Program-made: the position numbers and the translations under genes
In this document: piece after piece, positions 1 through 15,100 of the stretch
How positions within the stretch are numbered: the first letter of the stretch is position 1
Layout: the number at the start of each line of letters is the position of its first letter
Notes under the pieces: generated by a model
Databases searched by the model: none
What the model was told of the DNA's origin: nothing
The model's input: the letters and a program-made list of their open reading frames with translations, nothing else
DNA from: Promerops cafer
Taxonomy: Eukaryota > Chordata > Aves > Passeriformes > Nectariniidae
Reading direction: 5' to 3'
Assembly: GCA_013398275.1 (NCBI GenBank)
Contig: VZSE01009483.1
Location: forward strand, 3,361,907 to 3,425,906
DNA: 64,000 nucleotides

Positions 1-41
1 TTCTTCTGCAGCATTAGCAGCTTCAGGAGAGGAGCAAGTAC

Positions 42-185
42 CTGCTGGCTTTGCAGAGCCCTTTGGAAAAGCCGCAGGAATGCCGCCAAACTAAAGCGGT
101 ACATATTATTAATTTTGGACAAGTCAGAGATAATGAAGTACATTTTGCTAGCACTCTCGGCCAAAGGGAGATAGGCGTCCCTCTC
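42..185 (-). CDS. DYNC2H1: DYNC2H1 window exon 59 (before AAA6)
   Basis: Residues 2989-3036, phase 0 at both ends: ERDAYLPLAESASKMYFIIS, DLSKINNMYRFSLAAFLRLF and QRALQSQQ. R--Y-P-A---S--YF-I--L--I---Y-FSL--F is universal. The donor is taken as CAG|GTACTT at 41-36; reading on past it remains open to the window edge, but the human protein departs from that reading here. The rest of the gene lies left of the window. Confidence 0.9.
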
Positions 186-3100
186 CTGTGGAGAAAAACA
201 ACACACACATAAAAAACCCAGGTGCATTACTGCCACCTGCTGATTATTGAATAAACATTTACTCATCCCACTGAGAAAACACTCCTGTGGCTCCCACTGC
301 TTTAGAAAACCGAATCCTTTCCAAACCTTCAAACTGAAGGACCAGCACTCCAGACTTCAACACTGTGTTGAGATTTCAAAATTGGAAGAAAACATTTTTA
401 GCAAAAAATCCTTCAAATTATGACGAACACGTTAGAAATTAATCCCTAGGGCACTAAGGCCTTTTCCCACCACAGAACACATCCCAAAATTCAATGGGAA
501 ATTTTAAACTAAACAAATAGAACACAGAAGAAAACTCTGCAATCTGTCACAAAAAGAGGATGTCAGATGAATAGCATCACCAATGATCTGAACTTTTCCA
601 ATAGCAAGGGGCATATCAAGCAAAAACATCCATATGAACTATAATGTTTTCAATAGTGGATGGCAAAAATAAAGTCAAAATCCATTACTTGCGAAAATTC
701 TGTTAATTCAAACTGGCAGACTTTAAATTGTGTAACTATTCAGCATATACAAAACAAAGCATTTTAATTACTGAAAATACTGCATGTACTTGCATATCTC
801 AAATATCATTTACTCAAAAAGAACTAATTTATTATGTTACTCATCTTATAAATCCATGGATGTATGTATCTTCTCTAGAAAAAAGATTAATATTTTTAGC
901 AGGAGAAAAACAGTACTTTAAAGATCAAAATATTCTTCTACCTTATCAAGGAAACTCTGAAGTCTGAAAGATTCAGCCAGTGATTCTTGGATGAGTGCAC
1001 TGCTTGCTTTAGTTTGATTCAAAGATTCAATCAGATCCTTATTTTCTAGTATATTGCCTTGCGATGTGGCAAGTGTCTGGAAAAAGAAAGTTATCTATGT
1101 TACATTAAAAAAAAAAACCTGTAAAGTAACCATTTTGGAATCTATCTTTCTAATTTGTATTTCTGGTCTTTCTGATTTCTGAATCATTGAAGGCATCTCA
1201 ACAGTTCTAGAAAACTGGTGGTTACTCCAAAAACTGAGACCTTTTTTAAAGTATGGAAAATACAGCTCAAGAACATACTCCAAAAATCCAGAGTGACAGA
1301 TTCTGAAACATAGGTTATTAGCAAGCCTTTGAGATTGATTTCTATGATCAGAGTCTAAGAAACTAAAATCCCCATGGTAAATACAGATTAGGGTATTTCC
1401 TTCTTGTGTTTAACTTCCCATTTAACCTGAAGTTGGTTACTTGTAACAACTTCCTGTACTCAGTCATTCATAAATTCATTTTCCTTCAAAAGCATTCCAA
1501 TATCTCCTACACAATCTAGTTCTCACTTCCAACTGAGATGAAAATTCACATTACAACAAGAAGTTTCATAATCAAAGATCACTTCAAAATCCTTGAGATT
1601 GCCCACATTTTTCCTGAGTTCTCCTCATTAAATTAAGCGATTAAGCAATTAATTTCACTTCTAAGAAGTGGGAAAAGCTTGAATAGTTCACTTATATTGA
1701 AGGTTTTTTACTAACCTTCAGTAAATACACATCAATATATTTATTTTAGTCAGACAGAAAATTGGCTGCTTGTCAGTCAAATCGGTTCTGAGCAACCACC
1801 TGTGGGACAGCATTTCAGAATAACTGGAGACAGAGATTCACCATTTAGAATGGTAGAATGCACTTACTTCTCTACCTGAAACAAGTTTAGGACAAGACCA
1901 CCTGCTTTTTCAAATAGTCAAATTCATCAATGAGGAATCACACTGCTGTGAGACATCACCCGTGTCTACTCCGAGGCTTTTAGAAGGAAAGCAGTACAGT
2001 ACTTCGGATAGAATGGCAGTGTTGCTTTAAGATTAACTTAAATTTAGCTACACCTCATCCAACACTGACTTCTTTGTTGACAAAGTCCAGGTAGCACCTG
2101 CCAGTCTCCACTGAGCCTTAGGTTTCTTCCTTCAGGGTCAAAGAGCATCCTGATTTCAGGAAAACTTGCTAACAAGAATTCCAAAATTGAAGTCAACCTT
2201 GATGTTACTACTCAGATGCTTTTTGTTGCAGATATCTTAGGCATCAAGTTCTCTAAGTTTTGTACTTCATAATTCAGATCAGACAAATGAAAAAGATTTT
2301 TGAGTTCCAAGATCCCATAAAAAGTGAAATTTGTTTTGTTGCATCTCTGAACCCTCAGCTTCTGGTAGACAATAAGGTGTTAAAATGGTCAAATCTGGAT
2401 ATGAAATTTTATTAGAGAGCAAGTTTCCCTCTTCCTTCCAGTAAGAGAAATCTGCCCTATCAGAGTTTTAGAAAGGGCTGATCTTAGTATTTGACAATTA
2501 ATAGGGAGTTCAACAGGGACAGTAAATGTAGAAATGCAAATCACTTCAAATAATTATGTGCAAAATTTTAAAACTATTAATCATAGAATCATAAAACAGA
2601 ATCATAAAGTGGTTTGGGTTGGATGGGACCATCTAGTTCAACCCCCCCTGACATGGGCAGGGATGCCACTCACTACATAAGGTTGCTCAAAGCTCCATCC
2701 AAACTGGCTTTAAATACTTCCAGGGATGAGGCATCTGCAAGTTCTCTGGGGAGCTTGTTCCCAGAGGTTCCCAGAGGAACTGGTGCCTTACCACCCTCCC
2801 AGCAGAGAATTTCCTTGTAATATCTAATCTAAACCTATCCTCTTGCAGTTTAAAAGCCATTTCTCTGTTCTCCTGTCACTGCATGTCCTTGTAGTAAGTC
2901 CCTCTCCAGCTCTCTTATGGGCCAGTGCAATAACTGGCCAGGCTAATCTGCAAAAACTATTATTTTATGCTAATCCATTGCACTCAATGCTGCAAAGTTC
3001 TGTGACTTAGCTACAGACTGAGGGGTTTAGGGCAACAGGTCAATCTTCCTGCATCTCTGACCTTTCAGAAAAACAGGATCCATTCTTACAAGTATGAAGT

Positions 3101-6100
3101 ACAATTTATGTGAAATCCATGGCAAGACACAAACAAAAAATAAATCAGTCCTTCCTTGGAAGCTATCTTTTTTTTATAGAGGTGAACAGCTGTTTCTGAG
3201 CATAAGTACTTTCAATAAAACAAAAAGATGAACTGAAAATTGAGAACATTAATTTTAAATGCAAGACAGGGAATGTTAACTGCAAAGAATATTACAGCTC
3301 ATTGCTAATAGGAAACAATTGTAGAAGTATAAAATTTTAAAAGTATCTCAGCAATCTTTACATTTTGTAGTGGGAGTTTTTAATTTTGTTTACAATTCAG
3401 GATCATATCTCAACTTGAGAAAGAGTCATTTGACATGATTTGCAGGCTTAAAAGTGTGGCTTTTATTAAAACTCATGATTTCAAAATGAAATAGTATAAT
3501 TTTTAATAAAGTTTTCTCTTCTTGGTGTGTCAGAATTAATGAAATCTCTAATCAACCTAAATCAGCATAAATCTAGCTCACCAAATTCATAAATTTAACT
3601 ACTAAAGTGCTTAATGTATTAAAACACTACATTTTCATAACAGATGTACTTTCTTATCTACTCTAGTCTTCCAACAGGTCCAGGTAAATAATGCCTTTAT
3701 TTTTTCTAATCAAAAATCCTGATGGCTCATTATTCCAACACTTCTAGCATCTTCATTCAAACACACAATAATGTGATTATCATCTTACTGGTCTAAGAGA
3801 TATTAAAGAGGTAAATTTGTCTTACCTCCAAAAGAGAATCCTCAAGTTTAGCTAACTGTATCTTCTTATCTTCTTCCTGTTGTAACAGCTTTGTCTTCTG
3901 CTCTTCCAAATCAGGCTTTTCATGCTGAATTGTTAAAGCCAAAAGCTAAAAACAAAGAGAGAAAACAAAAACTAAGTTGGAGTTTTTTTCTGCATTTCCA
4001 TTCTAAGAGGGGTCAGTTTTCATGGATACATTGTATGATGCCAATTCCGTACCTCCAGAGGAAGAAGGAAATCCATATGGTTATCTGTGCTTCACATTTT
4101 GAGTTATATCTTACTTATCTACATCTTATCTACATCCCATTCTAAACCTCTTGTTAGTGTAGAAAATTGTTTCATGCCAAATAAGGAGGGGATTTTCTTC
4201 CCTTAATTGATCTCTCTTCTTTTTTTCTTTCTTCCATTTGTATGTTACATTTTGATTCCTAGACTTTATAGAGAAAACCTCAAAAGCTACTAGCATTTTA
4301 AAGGAAATAAAATACACAGTATTTTGGTTTCACTATATTTTTTCTGTACACAAAGTATCTTGATGATACCAGCATTACTCTCTAAGTAGGACACTGGAGA
4401 GCTGTAACAGAAATGTTTCCATGGTACCATAAATGCATCTCGAACAGAAAGCTTAGCAATTCATTTGTTGCAACTGAAGTCAATGAGAACATTTTCATTT
4501 TCTCTACTGGACTTACTCCTTGCTTCCAAAGTGCATAAAAATTTTACTATTTATATTTGTAAGCTTGAAAATACCTCCATAAACATTAATGCAAACTGCA
4601 CCATAGGGCTTACTCCAGATGCTGGATGCAGCTATGCATGTTCACTATACATACACTAGTTTTATTCTACATGCCTACCTGTCCTCTTAAACCACTTGCT
4701 GTTGTGGTAAAGTTTACTTCTGTAACAATAGAAGAAGCATCAGGTGGAATGAAGGGATTTGGGTTCCTTGTTGATAGAAAAAGACGAAACTCTTCATTAT
4801 AATCTATCATTTTTTCACCTATTTGTATGGCGTAACGGGGTCCTGTAAATAACAAGCAAATGTTATACTCACTCTGATTGGAACATTCTAAAATTCTGCA
4901 AACAATGGTATTCGTGTAATACTTTATGACCAATGGGTCTAAATATATTTTATAAACTGTATTGTATGTATTTATAAACTATTTGGAAAAAAATGCAAAT
5001 TCAAAAAAATTAAAGAACACATCCTAGCCTGCATTGTTAGAGACAGAAAAGTAATAACATAGCAATAATATAGGAAATTACATAGTAAGAATATTTAATA
5101 CACTTGAGTAGTTTAATTATCCTTACCCAGAACACAAGGCATAAAGGACAAAAAATGCACTTGAAGTAAAAGTAATACTAAAAACTTTTTGAAATCTTCA
5201 GACCATGAATAGGAGACAAAACACTACAGAAGATGACCTTGAGAATCCCACTTATGTGTAAGAAATTTGTCATAATTTAAACATATACTTTTACCTTTAA
5301 ACATTGGTCTACCACCCTATACTAGCCATAATAATATACTGGCAAACTAAGATGGGTCACTGTTTCCTCATCCAAAAGCATTAGATTTAATCTCTGGATC
5401 TGTTATATTTACTTGTAGACAGTTGATGCTGCTGTATAATCATAATTCTATTAAGATACTATTTTCTACCATAACTGTTACAGAGCAAGTCAATGAAACT
5501 AAAAATTATGGAATATCTAGACAGTAGAATTAAAGAAAAATATTCCATCAAGAAATATCCCATAGATTCGTACTATTATAAATATATTTAACTTAATCAT
5601 ATTATGAAAGAAACAGGTGATTTATTAAATGACTGATGTCATGGTTTTGGTCTGTTTATACTCCTAATATTTCTCAGTATGCCTGTTACAGAATAAAACT
5701 ACATGTACAGACCCCCCACCTCTCTTCTGTAACAGGTTTCCATGCTAGCAGGGTTAGAAAATAATAGACTGAGACAATGACATGATTAGAGTAAGATTTT
5801 GCCTCTGGATACTGAAAAACAAATAAGAGCAGAATTTTAAGTTGAAAAGTGAAAATTTCCATTCTGGAAAACTTTCCAAGATGGCATACTTAGGTGCTTC
5901 TCTATTTTTAGCACTGAGTGCAGATCAGAAATATTAATCTCTTGCTAAAACACTGGTAGAGATGAAAATCACATACCAATTTTGCTTCTATGCTAAAGAT
6001 CAGAATAAATTTTAAGACTGTGTTGTAAAAACATCAAACAGAAAATGGAAGCTGTACAAAGACAAATTTACTGCAGTATTTATGTTCACATTTTTTCTTA

Positions 6101-9100
6101 ACATTTCATTCCAAGTAATGAAGAGATGTACAGTCATCACAAGCAAAATAATGCAGACATGTCCCCACACCCACATTTTGACAAAAAAAGGAGTGCATGC
6201 TTGCTGATAAAGTGAGGGAAAAGATTCAAATAGTGACCCATTCTTCCTTTTCCAGCAACAGCTGTTTAGCTTGGACCCGCATAGACCTGGCATTAACATA
6301 GCTCATTAAAAAGCAAAAGAGGATGTCTGAGTGTTATGAGCAATTTTCCTGAACAAACTAGTATATTTGAATTTAATCTGCTGTCTCCACAGGTCTGCAG
6401 ACACAGTCATCTTTCATACTGTATCTCATTAGCTCTCCAAAATTCAGAAGAAGCTAGAAGGGCAAAAAAAAATTGTTACAGCATTCTACCTAACCCTCTA
6501 CAGATCTCTGAAATCACCACTTTGGTTCCATTCTTTTAATGAGAATAAACAACCAAGTGCATCTGTAATGGAAGACTGATTTAAAATAACACTTTCTTTT
6601 CATTGAACAGATCTTTCTTATATTGGTGATAAATGTCTATATGAATCCTACAGTATTTGCACTTATTTTTAGCATGTACTTACACTTGAAGAATTACTGC
6701 TACCTCACACATTATTAGATCTCAATAGTAGATGAAATGACAGCAAAGAGTCTTGAGCTATTTTCAGTACCCAAAGTTCATACAGTAAATTACATGCATA
6801 GGTCATGGTACATGCTGAGGAATTACCACTTGAGGCAGAAATACAATTACAAAGGATAACGCAAATCTATTTTAGTTACTGTAATTTAGAAAGTACTTAA
6901 AACACACATTGCTGTATTTTTAAATTCACCAAGTTCTCTTGATATAATTTCAGATATGTAGCATAATTCAACAAAATTCATTCTGAGATACTTGCATAAT
7001 TACAATTTACTTTTGCTAAACTTTTATCACAATTTTTCATATTAAAAAAATTATTTTTAAAGCAACTACGTCCAAAGCAGTGATACAAACAGTTAAGTAG
7101 AACACATTATCTGTCCTAAACATTGTGTTTTTTCACTTTTCTTGCATTGGGTAAGGGACTCCTTTCACCAAATTCCACCATTTTGCTGATCTCTATGACC
7201 CTTCCCATTCCAAGGGCACATCAGGAAGAGACCTGTGTGTTTTCTTTAGGTTCAGAGAAATGCAAGAGAAGCAGGAACACCAACACTCTAAACCTTTGAT
7301 TTCTAGCTGCACTACCAGTTATGTAACTTCTGGTTTATTTAAGGCCCGAGTTTCTAATTAAAACTATGTGTTTGAAATCATCACTAGAAATTAACATTTA
7401 AATTTTAAAGAGTCTACAAAAACACACTCTTTTAAGTTCAATTTAAAAAAATAATTTAATACTTTTCAATATTTTCCACTTACTAAATAAGAACATATCT
7501 CCAACATATTTCATGCACTGAAGTGTTAGTAGCAGGTTAATATTATACAGAGGAAAAAATCTACACAATATTCATGTTTTCAGAAAAATCAAGTCTTAAA
7601 TAAATAGATCTAAACTACAAAAGTTTTGAGCAAGCATTTGCAAAGATCTTGGTGATTTACCTTGAGCAATAAGATCTTTTCTTAGCAATGGGTAAAGTAC
7701 AGGTTCCACTCCATCCATTTCCTGTATAATAAGTGTTTTCCCAAATCTCACTGCCAGCTCAAGAGCAGTTAGGAAGTTGGTGTCCTGGATAAATAGAAAT
7801 ACATTCCTTTGATTCATGCTTTTTTGAAAAATGCAAACACTTCAGAATGAGTAGGAAGGCACTACACCAAGTAGTCCAAATCTAAGAATCAGTAGTATAG
7901 ATGAAAAATCCTATTTAGAGGCATATGATATTTCAGGGATTAGCCACAAATGTTTAGTTTAAATAAACCTGATCTACTGATCAAGAAAACCTATTTAACA
8001 TGCCTAGATCTTCAAGTGCTGCATCAGAAGAGAGCAGGTTCACTGTCATGTCTGCCAGGTCCACCTGGAAGTTCTGACCAGGTCTCATATCTCAAATTTT
8101 AATATGCAGCTATGTCTCAAAACTGAACCAAGCACAGGATTCACATTATTAGGAGGCCTACATGCAGTCTTTTGTTGCAAACAGGTGCTCAAACATGCAC
8201 GTGGTGCTTATGATCCCATTAGTCAATAAAGATCCTGGACAATATAGACAACAGAGGCTAAAAAAGGTAATCAGGCCAATCAGCTAGCAGGATGAACAAT
8301 CAATTACCCAAAGATATGTTACCTGCTAGCATCAGAGAGTATCTACAAGGGTTCCACCGAGCCAGTAGGGATCTGTGGAAGACCTACATGCTGTTGAAGC
8401 AACATTTTGAGGCCAGGTGGGGTTCAGTAAGGGACTTCTGAATAGCACCAGATGCCTATGTGTATGCAACTGAGCCACACCTCACTACTCAGGTAAACAG
8501 TTACAGATACACAATAAATTTCAGGTACCTTAATTTCAAACTGAAATCAAATTTACTCTTTCCAATGTATATAATACAACACAACAATCATAGGGAATTA
8601 AGTGTATATATACTCCTGAAATCCAGTGAACTGCAACCAAATATACAAAAGATCTCTCTATTTGAAAATCTTTTCTATCTTCCTCTCAGCAGGGAATATG
8701 ACCTTCTCAGAAATAGTAGCACAAAGAGGCAAACTTGTAGAAATCATACCAGATGTTGAGCCTCCAATTTTAAATAACCTAGAACTGTGTCAGGAATTGT
8801 ATGCTTGACAGAGTACAAACTAATTTTTGGTGATTGCTATCACACACCTTTAAAAACTACTTTGTAAAATCTGGAATAGAGAAAGCTCAAACAGAAAAGA
8901 CCAAGAGTAAATACTGCACCTGTTGGTTAATAACTTCCAAACGTGATTCCTTCAAATGCGTCTTCAACCATTCAGTAGCCCGGAAAGAAGGGTCTATCAA
9001 AAATGGGCAAACTTTACTCTAGGGAAAAAAAAAATACAAATATATTTACTAAAATCTATTTTAGGAATAAAATTGGAATCCTTTTTTTTTATTTCCCCAA

Positions 9101-12100
9101 ACTAATGGAATGTATATTTTAAAATCTTTTCTTAATTAACAAACTCTTTAGAGAAACAATAACAGACTAGGAAATTTATTTTATCTCTTTAATTTTCTCT
9201 CTTTGAAAAAAAAAGGAGAGCACCCAAATCCAAAATTCTCAGATGTTTGTCCTGCTGAAGTTACGCAGCTCTTCACCTTCTCTTCAAAGCAGGAGAATCT
9301 ATTCAATGAGTATAATCTACAGCTTTTGTTATTCACAACTGCTTTTAAACTTAGAAGAGTTATTAGTTTTCCTTTTTCTTCCTCCAGTGGGCAAAGGTAC
9401 AATACTTCCGTGTTTGGATCTCAATGCATTTTAGAAAGAATCATGAATATAAGTATTTTGCAGGCACAAAGCTACACTCAACTCAGTCCAGTACATCCGT
9501 GTCTCTCTTGTGCTGTGGATCACACAACTGGACCCAGGACTCCAAGTGCGGCCCCACCAGTGCTGAGTGAAGGGGAGGGGTCACCTCCTTTGACCTGCTG
9601 CCAATACTTTGCCTAAAGCTGTCCAGGATACCATTGGCCTTCTCCTTGGCAAGGGCCCGTAACTATCTCATGAACTACCTGGTGTCCACCAGGACCACCA
9701 GATCCTTGCAAATCTACTTTGCAACTGGTTGGTTCCCAGCACATGCTGGTACATGGGGCAGTTACTACCCAGGCACAGGACTGTGTAATTCCCCTTCCTG
9801 AACTTCATGAGGTTCCTGTCAGTCCATTTCTGCAGTCTGTCAAGGACCCTCTGAGCCTCAACTTTACCCTCTTGTGTATCAGAGACTCAGTCACAGAATG
9901 GATTGGGTTGGAAAGCCCCTTAAATATCACCTAGTTCCAACACCCCTGCCAAGGGCAGGGATGCCACTCACTAGATCAGGTTGCCCATGGTCCAAATCCA
10001 ACCTGACTTTGAGCACTTCCAGGGATGGGGCATCCACAGCTTCTCTGGACAACCTGTGCCAGTGCCTCATTACATTCTAAATAAAGAATTTTTTCCTAAC
10101 ATCTAATCTATATCTCTCCTCGTTTAGTTTATAACCATTCTTCCTTCTCCTTTTATTATCTACCCATGTAAAGACTTTCCCTCTTTTCTGTAAGCTCCCT
10201 TTAAGTACTGAAAAGCTGCAGTGAGGTGTCCCCAGAGCCTTCTCCTCTCCAGGCTCTACAACCCCAGCTCTCAGCCTATCCTCAGAGCAGATATGCTCCA
10301 GCCATCAGATCATCTTGGTGTATCAGCAGTGTCTCCCAGCTTTGTGTTAGCAAGCTTGCTGAAGGTATTTTCAACAGTTCTCTGGTTCAGTCTGAGAGGA
10401 AAGCATTTCCAAGTTTGGGGCTTTTTTTAGATTGAGTTCCAGTATTCCAAACTGAGTAGCTACACAGACCTCAAACTGAAAGACAGGGGAACATGATGAG
10501 TATTTAAGCATCAAAGGAGGATCAGCACAGAAGGCTGAGAACTGTACTGTAGATCACACTGGTAAAATACCATGTCCAATTTCAGCTTTATAAGGATGTA
10601 CACAAGGAAAATTATTTGACCTGATTGAGTGCTTCAAAAAGCTCTTTATACATGGTGAGACTTTTAAGTGCTCAATCTATTCAACTAATGAAAAAGATGA
10701 AAATAAGGTTTTATTGTAGCATATAAGTAGCTTTAATGGTACAAGACAGTGTTTATTGAAAAGCTTTTTAATCAAACTGAGAAAATATATAGATCTACTA
10801 AAAGGATGATAAGGAAGATAAATTCAAACTGGAGAAAAATCAGTAACTAATCTGAATCATGAATCATCTAAACAAATCATCTGTAGTAAATGCAGATCCT
10901 CCTCATGCCACTAAATATTTACTTGTTAGAAGACCTAATAAATGACTGGCATATTACATGCATAATCATATGTATTATATATATCTATATATATTATAAA
11001 ACTATTTTCCTCTTCTCAAGTATTATTAGATAGATACATACATATGTATACATATGTATATATAGGTCTTGAAAAGTATCTGCATATAACCTTTTCCTTT
11101 TTGTGAGAAAACAAGTAATAGTAATTATATGCCAAAGTGAACATATATAGGACATAATCTTCACTGGTTGTATTGGTGTTTATGACTATTTACACTTTAA
11201 GCCTGAATAGACTGATATGGAATACAACAGTGAGAATAAAAATGAAAACAGGTATTTTCATTAAAGTTTTTTTTCCTTTTGCTACAAAATATCCATTGTT
11301 ACATAAGTATTTATTTCTCTGTGCCTGTGCACTCTGTGATGCCAATAATAAACACAAATGAAATAGTTCAAGTTGCCGTGTTACTGAAATTTGTAAAAAT
11401 TTAAATACTTCCAAGACAAGACAAAAAAGCAAATTTACCTGCAAGATGACAAGAGCATTTTCTATTGAAAGGTCATCTGAAGGCAAACCTTCACTTTTCC
11501 AAACTAACTCCTCACTTTCTGTACACAGGAACCGCCGCAAATCAAACTCTGACAAATGAAAGTGTAAGTTTCTGTCATCATTTACAGTCTGCATAATTTA
11601 AAAGCATTTACTAGTCTATACAGAACAGTCTTTGTCTATTAATAGAGTGCAAGTCTGTAGATTTCCCTTTAATCTATTATTTTATTGCTTTTATTGAACT
11701 TATTATTAATAAGTAGCTGATGCAATAGAAATATTTTACCGTTTTGCTAACAAACAGATAAAAATGATTACTGAAAAAGCAGAAGCATTCAGAATGCACT
11801 GGCCAGTTTACAACAGTTAATGTGAACATATTCATTTCTGTAAACATTTCTTTTTAAGCAAGGACTATAAAGATACAGCTACTTCTAAATATTTATAATC
11901 TTATTAACTTCATAGAATGATTCTAAGAAATTGTCAGTATGTAGAAATATTTATTGAGTAAGAAAACGTCTCTTCTCATCTGGGAGTACAAAGACAATTG
12001 AGACTGTTCATTAGAACCCACTGGCATTTCTCACTTCCTCAATCAAACTTAATTACTTGCATGCAGACACTGACAAACAGACACAAAAAATTACTTTCAA

Positions 12101-15100
12101 GGCCTGCTGATTTGGTCCATTCATCCAAGCTGGTTTTCCTCTGATCCTCAGGAGCAGCAGAAAGATATGTAATAAATGCAGCTGCTAACTGAGCTCTTTT
12201 AGGCAATGTGGCCAGGTCATCTGTTATCTCTGACACCTTCAAAAAAAGAAGTACAGAATGTATAGGTGTTTTGCAAATAAAACTGGCATTAATATGTCTC
12301 ATCAGTTACTAAAATGTCAGAATTAAGTTTGCCTGCCATTGGTAATACAGTTGAGACAGTTTCTCTTCCTGCATTTCAAGTATCTACACCTAGCTAAGAC
12401 ACTCAGAGGTATGGGAAAAATTCCTTTCAGCTCTGGGCTAGAGCATGCACAGATATTTCTGAGAATGGAGCGGATAAAAATCCATTAATTTGATGAACAG
12501 TTAAACTTATAAGCAAATGGATAAATGGTATTATAGTAAGAAAGATAAGAAATATGTGATTGCTATCACACAGTTGGGCTGTAAGTATAACTTACAATAT
12601 GTACACAGACAATAAATACTATATGCAACTATTATACTTACTGTTACTCACTGCACACTTACATAATGAAGTAAATTCATCATATATCTTCAAATAATTT
12701 ATCTGCACTAAATCAACTCTATTTTGAAATGTTCCAGTATTTTGAAGAAAAATACCGTGTATCAACATCATATGTGACTGCCATAATTGGTTTCAAAGTC
12801 CTGTCACGTTTACTTGAATCAAATTGACAATAAAAATAAATCCTGATACACAAAATAAAGGCAACTTTTTATTGCTTCCTCCTTACTTTAAAGGGAGACA
12901 AATACTGCCTTTTTACCGTCTTCATTATGGGATGAGTTCCTAATTAATCTATCTGCCAGTTTAGTCTACAGCACACCATTCATTAATAGATAGCCTGAAT
13001 TTTCTAATGTACCAAGATGAAAAACTGTGAGGAATCACTTTTAGAAACATTTAAATGCTGCGGTTCAAATATATCCAACCCTTACTATAGCAGATGGAAA
13101 AGCTGTAAAGCTACTTCCAGAGGAATATCTTCCAACTTTTCCAGTATGGTGGTCAACCTACATGAAGGATTCATCTAACCTTAACTTTGGTTCTCCAAAA
13201 TGCAGGGATTTAGTCTAATTGTTGAGGCTTTTTTTGGTATCAGTGGAGACACAGAATCATGTATCTCTGCATGAAGATCTCTTCTGACTTATGATACCCA
13301 TGCAAGTTACTTAGGGTTTTCTGGAGCTGACAGCTATTTTCAGCTTCTATGTATCTTCAGATTTCCCTTTTTGTTTCAGACTGTAAAACAGCCTATGTCT
13401 CCAAAGACTTGTCTGTTTCTCTCAAATATATCTTTTGAGCAAATAAGATATGCTTACCTTCCCTACTTCAGAAGCAGCAAAGTTCCAAGCATTTAAGTGA
13501 AGACTTCAAAAGCAACTCAGCATTTTGGGTATACTTATATACACATATGCACATTTACAACACAAATGCCATGAAGGTGATACATTCTAAGACTGTAATT
13601 GTTTAAAATCTGTCCCTTTTGGCTGTATCACAGGTTGGAGAGTCCAACTACTGACATGTTCAGCCATAACAACAATTACATTCATGGGACTGAAAACCAG
13701 CACAGAACTTTGTATGGTTTCTATTAGATACTAGGGGGATTTTTACACATTTGGTAGCAAGGTTATAAGTATGGTGAAGTAAAAAAAAGTTTCAGAAAAA
13801 AGGAAAGATTTATTTTCTAATGAGAAATCAAAAAATGTGCACTGGAAGTCATGCAGAATGGCAGTAACTAACATTCTCCAAGCAGTGCAAAAACTGTATT
13901 TTCAAATTATCTGCTATAAGACGTACTTTTGAAAGTTTTCACTAACCTGAGTGCTCCATCTTTTGTGCTCCCTATCAAGTTGATTTATCAGTACCTCTGC
14001 AGCTTTCAATGTTTTCTGAGCTTTACTTAGCTCTGCTTCAAGTTTTGCTGCTTCTGTTGTTCTAGTCTGGAACCTGTAAAACAAATACTCTTTGTAATTG
14101 CTATCAAGGACTACGAAACTTACAAAGAGTTATTCTCAAGGAAGCTTAATTGGTTGAATTTGTAATTAATGCCTCACTTATTGTTAACAAAGAATACAAC
14201 TGTAGTAGTTCCTTTTTTTCATACCTTCTGCTTCTAATTGGCAGATGGGCTTGTTAGACTTTTAGCCAACAAAATTTACATGGATGGACAGGTGAGATTT
14301 TAAAATGGATTTGAAATACAGACTATAATGTCTGAAAATCATTCCTTCTTCTACTTAAACAGAATGACAATTTTAGTGATTGTGTAAGGTTTTGTTCTGC
14401 ACCTAGTCAGGACAACAGCACGCTCAATGCCATACCATACATTTGTAACTACTTGGTAAATTTTATCTATTAAATTTTTAAAAAAGAATATTATTAATTC
14501 ACATGGATTACTCCAGTTCAATTCACAGTACTCTACTTTGCAAACTAATATGAAGTAAGAACATGCCCAAAAAACAGGCATGGTTTAGGTATTATTTCAT
14601 ACTGTTCAATATCTAATTAGTTTGATTAATATTTAAAATAATACATTTAATCCATCTATTTAAGGTAATATATTTAAATATTACTTTATAAATATATAAT
14701 CTATGGTATATAAATTAATCTACTTAACTCTAATATATGGTATTTAATTAATCTAAGAAATCACTGTATAGTTAATTTACAAGAACTCCAGAATTATCCA
14801 TTTTTTTCTTTTTGCAGACTACAAAACATGACTTTCAGTAATATGTATATCTCAGTTTGCAAAGTATCTCCTATACTAAGTACATAATAAAAACATCAAA
14901 CTAAAAAACTTGGATTAAACAGAATTTGGAGAAAGTATAGACGTTTACCAGATCTATTTTTATGCCTCTGTGAGTCATGTACTTGATGAGAGGCTAAGAA
15001 AAAGGGAGATAGGCAACTAGCTAACTGTCAGAAAAGTAGGTCACCCTAAAAGGAATAGAACTGCCTCTCTTCAAGCTGTAATCAGTAGAAGTTTTGTGTA

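Noticed and set aside
1..41. Continuation of exon 59 to the window edge
   Set aside because: The reading frame stays open (VLAPLLKLLMLQ), but CAG|GTACTT at 41-36 is a donor and the human protein departs from this reading exactly here.
9203..9616. Open frame of 137 codons on the plus strand
   Set aside because: It runs through ordinary intron into a CR1 fragment, has no recognisable protein features and lies opposite a large intron of DYNC2H1.
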